A stretch of DNA of 9,805 nt from Candidatus Woesearchaeota archaeon (lineage in GTDB: Archaea > Nanobdellota > Nanobdellia > Woesearchaeales > UBA11576), in the NCBI GenBank assembly GCA_027083015.1, contig JALWQS010000001.1, positions 1-9,805 on the forward strand, given 5' to 3'. The notes under the pieces were generated by a model. It made no database searches, had not been told where the DNA came from, and saw nothing but the letters and a program-made list of their open reading frames with translations. Position numbers and translations under genes: made by a program. This document shows positions 1 to 5,120 of the stretch, piece by piece. Numbering within the stretch: the first letter of the stretch is position 1; every line of letters starts with the position of its first letter.

Positions 1-790
1 AAGCGGACTAGAGCCCTTACAGATCAAATTCTTGCTTATATCAAAATACATAAGAAACAACAACGAGATAACGATAACAGGAAAAGACCTGGCAAAAAAA
101 GCCGATAAAATCAGATCGATCATACATGACCTCATAGCATTAGAGATCATAGAAGAAACATCAGATAAGATAGTCGCCAAGGATTTTCTCAGCATGAAAG
201 AAGTAGACATCCTGGACATGCTCCGAAAGATGGACTACATAACAAAAGAGATGCTGAAAGACTCAACAAGGTCATTCCAAGAAAAAAACTTTGAAAACCT
301 AAAATCAAGAGACAAAGATGTTAACAGGTTAAGCTACCTCGTCTCAAGAGCGGTAAGGTACCTGCAAAGAAGACCAGCACTGGCAAAAGAGAAAGGATTT
401 ACCCAGGGAGAACTTATGAGACTATGGAACCTGTCATTAAGGATAGAATCAATAGGCGACAGCACAAAACGATTAGCGACGATGATGGCACGAGTACAGA
501 TGACAGAAGATGACAAGAAAGAATTCCTGAAACTGCAGAACGAGATAATAACTTATTACAAAGAATCCATAGATGCTTATTTTGGCAATGAAAAATCAAA
601 AGCAGTAGATCTAAGACCAAGAGCGAACCTGTTGACAAAAAAATGTAAAGACTTCTTCAGAGCAAACTGGGACACAGATTGGGTGCCCTCAATGCTAGAA
701 AAACTGAAAAGCATAGTGGCAGATACAAAACAGATAAACGCCTATCTCTGCGACCAGGGTGTAATATGTAAAAGAGAAACAACAACTTAG
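1..790 (+). CDS. PhoU-like phosphate-uptake regulator, N-terminus cut by the window edge
   Basis: The reading frame is open to the left edge (first whole codon at base 2), so this is the C-terminal 262 residues of a longer protein. The TTG at 32 is internal and is not a start I accept. The first visible residues, SGLEPLQIKF, look like the linker that follows the N-terminal AbrB/SpoVT-type DNA-binding domain in archaeal PhoU proteins; that domain would lie outside the window. The rest is almost all helical and fits two three-helix bundles. An acidic stretch, RDKDVNRL (visible residues 103-110), sits in the first, and an ExxxD motif, ESIGD (149-153), in the second; such motifs bind metals in PhoU. 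Archaeal PhoU-like proteins are thought to regulate phosphate transport, but no pst transporter genes are visible here, so the target is unknown. The gene ends with TAG at 788-790. PhoU family is likely; the exact role is not shown. Confidence 0.72.
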   Translation, partial: SGLEPLQIKFLLISKYIRNNNEITITGKDLAKKADKIRSIIHDLIALEIIEETSDKIVAKDFLSMKEVDILDMLRKMDYITKEMLKDSTRSFQEKNFENLKSRDKDVNRLSYLVSRAVRYLQRRPALAKEKGFTQGELMRLWNLSLRIESIGDSTKRLATMMARVQMTEDDKKEFLKLQNEIITYYKESIDAYFGNEKSKAVDLRPRANLLTKKCKDFFRANWDTDWVPSMLEKLKSIVADTKQINAYLCDQGVICKRETTT

Positions 791-820
791 ATGAGGCACA
801 GCGAATATCGTAAAGCCAAA

Positions 821-828
821 CTTTAAAA
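821..828 (+). promoter_or_regulatory. TATA box for the permuted GTPase gene
   Basis: CTTTAAAA, preceded by an A-rich BRE-like stretch (AAGCCAAA), lies about 47 nt before the ATG at 872. With the usual archaeal spacing of about 25 nt, transcription would start near 848-852 and give a leader of roughly 20 nt. That leader contains AGGTG at 862-866, 5 nt from the ATG. The rest of the 81-nt gap behind the PhoU-like gene shows no obvious oligo-T terminator. Confidence 0.5.
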
Positions 829-871
829 GGACTATCATATTCTCAAATAGAACACTACAAAAGGTGCAACT

Positions 872-1615
872 ATGGCAAAAAACTTCTGGAAAGCAGTCAA
901 TGACGTGATAAAAGAAGCAGACATACTGGTAGAAGTACTGGATGCAAGATTTGTAGAAGAGACAAGAAATAAAGAGATAGAAGACAAGGTAAAAAAAGCA
1001 GGCAAGGTACTGATATATGTGATAAACAAGTGTGACCTCGTAGAAAAAACACAGATGGACAAGTGGAAACAGAAGCTAAAACCTTCAGTGTTCATATCAG
1101 CAAAAGAACATATGGGAACAAGCTACCTAAGAACAGCGATAATGAAAAACGCCCCGAGCGGAACATTCAAGGTGGGCATATTGGGCTATCCTAACACAGG
1201 AAAATCAAGCGTCATAAACTCACTAAAAGGAAAATCATCAGCAAAAACCTCTCCGATATCAGGCTACACCAAAGGGATGCAGATGATAAAAGTATCAAAA
1301 AGGATGTACCTGCTGGACACGCCAGGAGTATTTCCCTACAAAGAAAAAGACGAAGCCAAACACGCAATGATAGCGTCAAAGACATTTCAGGACGTAAAAG
1401 ATCCGGAAGGAGCAGCGATGAAGCTCATAGAAGAAAAAAAAGAAGTCATAGCACAACATTACGGAATACCCGAAGATGAAGATCCATGGGAAATGCTGGA
1501 AGCACTGGCGATGAAACTCAACAGAAAAAAGAAAGGAGGAGAACCAGATACCTATACTACAGCAAGACTTCTTCTGCAGGACTGGCAAAAAGGAAAAGTC
1601 AAATTATCCCAGTAA
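872..1615 (+). CDS. Circularly permuted GTPase, YlqF/RbgA-like
   Basis: The GTPase motifs run in permuted order G4-G5-G1-G2-G3. NKCD is at residues 52-55, SAKE at 77-80, the P-loop GYPNTGKS at 105-112, the G2 threonine in GYTKG at 131-135, and DTPG at 149-152. This order defines the permuted GTPases (YlqF/RbgA, YjeQ, YqeH and relatives). The opening EVLDARFVEETRN and the G2 context match the YlqF/RbgA branch, whose members act in assembly of the large ribosomal subunit. The C-terminal 95 residues resemble the helical RNA-contacting domain of that branch, including KGGEPD (221-226) followed by a short ARLLLQDW helix. At 247 aa it is slightly shorter than bacterial RbgA (about 280). The ATG at 872 is supported by AGGTG at 862-866. 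A cytosolic ribosome-assembly role is inferred from family. The gene converges on the DUF58 gene with only 15 nt between the stop codons. Confidence 0.9.
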   Translation: MAKNFWKAVNDVIKEADILVEVLDARFVEETRNKEIEDKVKKAGKVLIYVINKCDLVEKTQMDKWKQKLKPSVFISAKEHMGTSYLRTAIMKNAPSGTFKVGILGYPNTGKSSVINSLKGKSSAKTSPISGYTKGMQMIKVSKRMYLLDTPGVFPYKEKDEAKHAMIASKTFQDVKDPEGAAMKLIEEKKEVIAQHYGIPEDEDPWEMLEALAMKLNRKKKGGEPDTYTTARLLLQDWQKGKVKLSQ

Positions 1616-1627
1616 AACAAAAACCTT
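1614..1627 (-). terminator. Oligo-T terminator of the vWA/MoxR block
   Basis: On the minus strand the 15-nt convergent gap and the first bases beyond it read GGTTTTTGTTTTAC, directly after the TGA of the DUF58 gene. Two closely spaced T-runs of 5 and 4 without a required hairpin are a typical archaeal termination signal. No matching T-run is present for the plus-strand GTPase transcript close to its stop, so that transcript may read into the 3' end of the opposing gene. Confidence 0.5.
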
Positions 1628-1630
1628 GCG

Positions 1631-2503
1631 TCAAATAATGATCTTATCAGCCTTACCAAGAACATTATAGAAAGTGTCAAAGACCGGCGTAGCAGTAGAT
1701 GCTGAGACAAACTTCGCATTGAACATCTCACAGATATCCTTAAGCTTATAGATGTGTTCCAGAAGCTTAGAAGAATAATTCTCGATAAGCCTGTTAGAAA
1801 CATAAGTCCGCAACCTGTCAGAAGTCTCAGAATCAATAAGCACAACATCACCATCACTCATAAGCTCACGTTCATTCACATCGAGAACCTGAATCACAAT
1901 AACTTCCGATCTTTTATAACGGTAAAGTGTCTCTTTCAACTCTTCAGGATCAAAAAGGAAATCGGAGATAAGAACAACAAGAGACTTGGTCTTGATAGCG
2001 GACTTGTATTGCTCCATAGACTCCTTAAACTTAGAACGGCCCTTAGGCTTGATCTTATTAAGGATATCAACAGTACTCATAAGCTTGTTCATACCCTTCT
2101 TAGCACGAAAGATGTTAAGCTGGTCAGAAAAGGTAGAAACCTCAAAAGACTCATTATTGCGCAGAGCCATATAACAAAAACCAATACCGATCATAGCAGC
2201 ATACTCAAACTTCTTAGTGGGAGAACCATAATCCATAGAAGCAGAAGAATCAATGACAATATGAAGACGGGCATTACGCTCCTCTTCAAACCTGCGGACA
2301 AAATAGTTATGAGTGCGGCCGTACACTTTCCAGTCAATATTACGAAAATCATCACCAGGCACGTAAGAACGATAATCATAAAAGACCAGACCCGTACCAT
2401 AATTCTTAGACTGATGAAGACCAGAATACTGCGCAAGGACACGTTTCTTCAAGACCACGTCGAAACGGTCCAATTGCCTAAGGAAAGATATATCAATAGC
2501 CAT
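1631..2503 (-). CDS. DUF58 protein with vWA-like fold
   Basis: The DUF58 signature YVPGDDFRNIDWKVYGRT is at residues 48-64. It is followed by a vWA-like fold whose metal-site motif DSSAS (D85, S87, S89) is intact. The later strand ends in LISDF (178-182), where classical vWA domains have a DG; SDF is usual in DUF58. There is no membrane segment or signal peptide, so the protein should be cytosolic. DUF58 proteins are regularly encoded beside MoxR ATPases, and the pair is thought to act together in assembling or activating protein or metal complexes. Here the gene follows moxR by 48 nt and is the last of the block, which is the usual partner order. The ATG at 2503 has only a weak upstream GCGGG (8 nt before it). 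The intergenic CTTTTTAAG could be a weak internal promoter. At 290 aa it is typical of the short, soluble DUF58 form. Confidence 0.92.
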   Translation of the reverse strand: MAIDISFLRQLDRFDVVLKKRVLAQYSGLHQSKNYGTGLVFYDYRSYVPGDDFRNIDWKVYGRTHNYFVRRFEEERNARLHIVIDSSASMDYGSPTKKFEYAAMIGIGFCYMALRNNESFEVSTFSDQLNIFRAKKGMNKLMSTVDILNKIKPKGRSKFKESMEQYKSAIKTKSLVVLISDFLFDPEELKETLYRYKRSEVIVIQVLDVNERELMSDGDVVLIDSETSDRLRTYVSNRLIENYSSKLLEHIYKLKDICEMFNAKFVSASTATPVFDTFYNVLGKADKIII

Positions 2504-2551
2504 CTTATAACCCGCATATACATCAAATAATGAAGATCTTAAAAAGGATCC

Positions 2552-3511
2552 TCATATCTTCTTAAGCAACTCCTCGATCACCTCATCAGGAGTCTTACCT
2601 TCACGTTCAGCCTTAAAGCTCAAGACGATCCTATGTCTGAGGATAGGATAAGCCATAGTCTTAACATCTTCAATAGATACAAAAGTCCTGCCATGGATTA
2701 AAGCATGAGCTTTAGCAGCAAGGATCAGACCAATACTGGCTCTGGGAGAGGCACCATACTCGATAAGCTCCTTATTTGTCCTGGTCCTGTTGACAAGACT
2801 GACAACCTTCTTCTTGATATCATCAGAGATAGGGACCTGCCGGCAGTAACCCTGAAGATTGATGAGACTATCCTTAGAAAGAAACTTTCTTGCTTTTATG
2901 CTCTTAGCAGGTCCGGTGTACTTATCGACGATCTCCAACTCATCCTTTTCAGAAGGGTAATCAACCTTGATCTTGAAGAGAAACCTGTCAGTCTGAGCTT
3001 CAGGGAGAGGATAAGTGCCTTCCTGATCGATAGGGTTCTGGGTAGCCAGCACAAAGAAAGGAAGATCCAACTTGAAGGTAGAATTACCGACAGTAACCTG
3101 TTTTTCCTGCATCGCTTCCAAAAGAGCAGCCTGCGTCTTAGGAGTTGCCCTGTTTATCTCATCAGCAAGCACTATGTTAGCAAAGATCGGGCCTGGCTGA
3201 AACTTAAACTCCTTCTCACCACCCCTCTTTTCCTCAATTATGTATGTGCCGGTGATATCAGAAGGCATCAGGTCAGGAGTAGACTGGATCCTGGAGAACT
3301 TAAGATCCATAAGCTCAGCAAGAGTCTTGATCATCAATGTCTTACCAAGACCGGGGTATGATTCCAGCAACGCATTAGCATCACAAAGAATAGCGACGAC
3401 AATCTGATCTATGACCTTATCCTGACCTACGATGACCTTGCTTATCTCGGTCTTGAAATTATTGAACATATTCTTAATATTCTGTACCTGCTGCAGATGA
3501 ACTTGTGTCAT
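2552..3511 (-). CDS. moxR: MoxR-family AAA+ ATPase
   Basis: This is a full-length MoxR-type AAA+ protein: 319 aa, against a usual 310-330. The P-loop SYPGLGKT is at 51-58, Walker B VLADEINRA at 114-122 (D117, E118), sensor 1 in ATQNP (N159), the probable arginine finger in EAQTDRF (R176), and sensor 2 in GASPRAS (R257). The helical lid domain ends with a typical short ELLKKI tail. The first glycine of the P-loop consensus is serine (S51). MoxR ATPases are cytosolic hexamers that work with vWA-domain partners as chaperone-like remodelers. The DUF58 gene directly downstream and the membrane vWA proteins upstream are the expected partners. The ATG at 3511 follows the best ribosome binding site of the window (AAGGAGGT), which suggests strong translation relative to its neighbours. 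The family call is secure; the substrate is unknown. Confidence 0.95.
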   Translation of the reverse strand: MTQVHLQQVQNIKNMFNNFKTEISKVIVGQDKVIDQIVVAILCDANALLESYPGLGKTLMIKTLAELMDLKFSRIQSTPDLMPSDITGTYIIEEKRGGEKEFKFQPGPIFANIVLADEINRATPKTQAALLEAMQEKQVTVGNSTFKLDLPFFVLATQNPIDQEGTYPLPEAQTDRFLFKIKVDYPSEKDELEIVDKYTGPAKSIKARKFLSKDSLINLQGYCRQVPISDDIKKKVVSLVNRTRTNKELIEYGASPRASIGLILAAKAHALIHGRTFVSIEDVKTMAYPILRHRIVLSFKAEREGKTPDEVIEELLKKI

Positions 3512-3518
3512 ATTAACA

Positions 3519-3526
3519 ACCTCCTT
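3519..3526 (-). promoter_or_regulatory. Strong ribosome binding site of moxR
   Basis: AAGGAGGT on the minus strand lies 7 nt before the ATG at 3511. It is the only near-complete anti-16S match in the block. The DUF58 gene has only a weak site, and the 259-aa gene has no site at the usual distance. Confidence 0.8.
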
Positions 3527-3567
3527 AACATGATTCTTACTTGTGTCTAATCATAAGCTTTAATCTC

Positions 3568-4347
3568 TTAACTCTCCTCCTTAAGCTTAAGATTATAAGC
3601 GATAGCTATCTTTGATTCTTTGGGAAGCTTCTCCTCGCTGGCAACATCAGAGATCGCAACGACCTCGTCAGGAAAAGTGCCCCGTTCAAAAACCTTATCT
3701 TCAGGTTTTTTCACCTTATCAAAATCTATCTTGTTGATATCAGGATTGATAGCAAGCTCAATATCCTTATTGCCAAGAACAGCAAACTCCGGCTTCCCGT
3801 AGATATCCTCGTCAGAGTCATTGAACTCAATACCATAAAACTCCCGCTGCTCAGCACTAGGGCGAGAGAACCATTTAGCATAAGAGTTCGGATCAAAAAC
3901 ACCCTTAGGGATATGAACATCATACGCCGACAATACAATGACCGAGAAACTCAATACGCACATGATCAGGACCTTGACCAAAAGTTCCTTATTATTCATC
4001 AAAGAACCGGCAGAAACAGACCGCATCCTGTTGATAAGATCCTCAAACATGGCCTTGACCATGAAATTATCCTCATTATAATGATCCTTAGCAGTCCTTA
4101 AGATATCCTGCACATCAGGATTTTTAGCCTCAATCTTCTGAAGCGTGGTCTTCTTCATACGAAAGATTACATCAGAAACAAAAAAAAGTCCCGTAAGAAT
4201 AAGAGCAACATAATAGGAAAGAGTAAGAATATTAGTGATGTTTAAGACTACAAGAAAGAAAATGATAGCATCAGCAGAAGCATGAAGAAAAGAGATCTTA
4301 AAGACCTCATAATACAATTCCCTAAAAAGATACTTTATTTCACTCAT
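3568..4347 (-). CDS. Three-helix membrane protein with acidic extracytoplasmic C-terminal domain
   Basis: I cannot name this family with certainty. Hydrophobic segments lie at about 25-41, 43-62 and 123-141. The stretch 63-122 is charged (RMKKTTLQK at 63-71) and contains an AKNPDVQDILRTAKD helix (74-88), and should be cytosolic. The C-terminal 118 residues (142-259) have no membrane segment and are rich in Asp, Glu and Lys, so by positive-inside they should lie outside. From memory, the NP-x-(V/L)-x-(D/E)-x-LRTA-(K/R)-D pattern recalls uncharacterised membrane proteins encoded beside moxR in haloarchaea; this is unverified. The gene sits 51 nt after the coiled-coil gene and 56 nt before moxR, so a role as membrane adaptor for the ATPase is plausible. 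The ATG at 4347 lacks a good ribosome binding site. A TTATTTTAAAG at 4374-4364, about 22 nt before it, could be a promoter for a nearly leaderless message. In-frame stops upstream limit extension. Confidence 0.8.
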   Translation of the reverse strand: MSEIKYLFRELYYEVFKISFLHASADAIIFFLVVLNITNILTLSYYVALILTGLFFVSDVIFRMKKTTLQKIEAKNPDVQDILRTAKDHYNEDNFMVKAMFEDLINRMRSVSAGSLMNNKELLVKVLIMCVLSFSVIVLSAYDVHIPKGVFDPNSYAKWFSRPSAEQREFYGIEFNDSDEDIYGKPEFAVLGNKDIELAINPDINKIDFDKVKKPEDKVFERGTFPDEVVAISDVASEEKLPKESKIAIAYNLKLKEES

Positions 4348-4398
4348 CTTAACAACAACTGTTCTTTAAAATAACTTACCATATACCTCAACATGATC

Positions 4399-4974
4399 TT
4401 ATCTCTTACAACTATCAATGTCCTCCTCCATACCAGCAACAAAACTACCGGACCAAGAGCTGATGAAACTGTCTATACACGAATCAGCAGAACTGAGCTT
4501 AGACTTACAACCCAGAAGAGAAGCTTCGCACTGCGCTTTCTGAGCAGCACATACAGAATTCTGCTGGCGAAGCTCATCATTAAGCGATAATTGCTCCTCA
4601 TAATCATTCTTGAACTTGTTCTTGAGAGAAGTCATCTCAGCAAGGTCCAACTGCACAGACTTAAGCTGCAGAGTCGTCTGATTAAGATTCTTGGTAGTCT
4701 CCTGCAAAGCAGTAGCCTTAGCAGTGTATAATTCGTCATAACGACGGATATCCTCAGCAGTCGTGTTTAGAGACTTGATAGTCTTCTGAAGATTAGCCTT
4801 GTAGGAACTCACTTCAGCCTTGCATTCAGAAAGGTTCTGTAAAGCAGTATTATAACGGCCATTTATCTTCTTAAAGGTGTCCTGATAATAAGCAGAAGAG
4901 CCAGCAAGTGCACCAGCGACCAATAAGATAAGCACGAGCAAAAATACATTCACATTTTTCTGCATGAAACCCAT
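4399..4974 (-). CDS. Membrane-anchored cysteine-bearing coiled-coil protein
   Basis: No family is recognised. The protein (191 aa from the ATG at 4974) has one hydrophobic segment near residues 10-28. This is either a signal anchor or a cleavable signal peptide, since AGALAGSS could be cut. A long helical coiled-coil region of about 32-160, rich in Lys, Glu, Gln, Asn and Leu, follows. Cysteines are at C51, C142, C149, C156, C166 and C189; C142, C149 and C156 are spaced exactly seven apart, placing them on one face of the helix. If the helix is outside the cell, these could form disulfides. I chose the ATG at 4974 over the TTG at 4977 because GAGGTG (4985-4980) lies 5 nt from the ATG but only 2 nt from the TTG. 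The gene is preceded by its own promoter and followed by the 259-aa membrane protein gene. It may be a spacer or scaffold for the vWA machine, by context only. Confidence 0.8.
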   Translation of the reverse strand: MGFMQKNVNVFLLVLILLVAGALAGSSAYYQDTFKKINGRYNTALQNLSECKAEVSSYKANLQKTIKSLNTTAEDIRRYDELYTAKATALQETTKNLNQTTLQLKSVQLDLAEMTSLKNKFKNDYEEQLSLNDELRQQNSVCAAQKAQCEASLLGCKSKLSSADSCIDSFISSWSGSFVAGMEEDIDSCKR

Positions 4975-4979
4975 CAAAA

Positions 4980-4985
4980 CACCTC
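4980..4985 (-). promoter_or_regulatory. Ribosome binding site that selects the ATG at 4974
   Basis: GAGGTG on the minus strand lies 5 nt before the ATG at 4974, and this decides against the alternative TTG one codon earlier. It is the last of three GAGGT motifs in the predicted leader (the others at 5013-5009 and 5003-4999). Confidence 0.6.
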
Positions 4986-5038
4986 TATTATGCGATTTAC
5001 CTCATCATACCTCTGTCAAACAGGAACAATATTATTTT

Positions 5039-5055
5039 TGATATATTAAGTTTAC
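5039..5055 (-). promoter_or_regulatory. Internal BRE/TATA promoter before the coiled-coil gene
   Basis: The minus strand reads GTAAACTTAATATATCA. It matches the promoter at 9521-9504 (GTAAACCTTTATATATCA) apart from one missing base and one substitution. A start site about 26 nt downstream, near 5018, would give a leader of about 44 nt before the ATG at 4974. It lies in the 146-nt gap after the 826-aa gene, the largest gap of the block. It implies that the last four genes can be expressed without the first two. Confidence 0.6.
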
Positions 5056-5120
5056 CATAAACAATCATTTTTCTCAATCATCAGCAAATGTTAAACCTCA
5101 CTCCTATCATCCGGTCATCT

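Noticed and set aside
32..34. TTG at 32 as the start of the PhoU-like gene.
   Set aside because: The frame is open to the window edge and the residues before the TTG match the family linker, so the true start lies outside.
4344..4382. A 12-residue frame on the minus strand ending in a TGA that overlaps the ATG of the 259-aa gene.
   Set aside because: It could be a coupling leader peptide, but its GAGG lies only about 3 nt from its ATG and a frame this short is expected by chance.
4975..4977. TTG at 4977 as the start of the coiled-coil gene.
   Set aside because: The ribosome binding site at 4985-4980 is too close to it; the ATG at 4974 has normal spacing.
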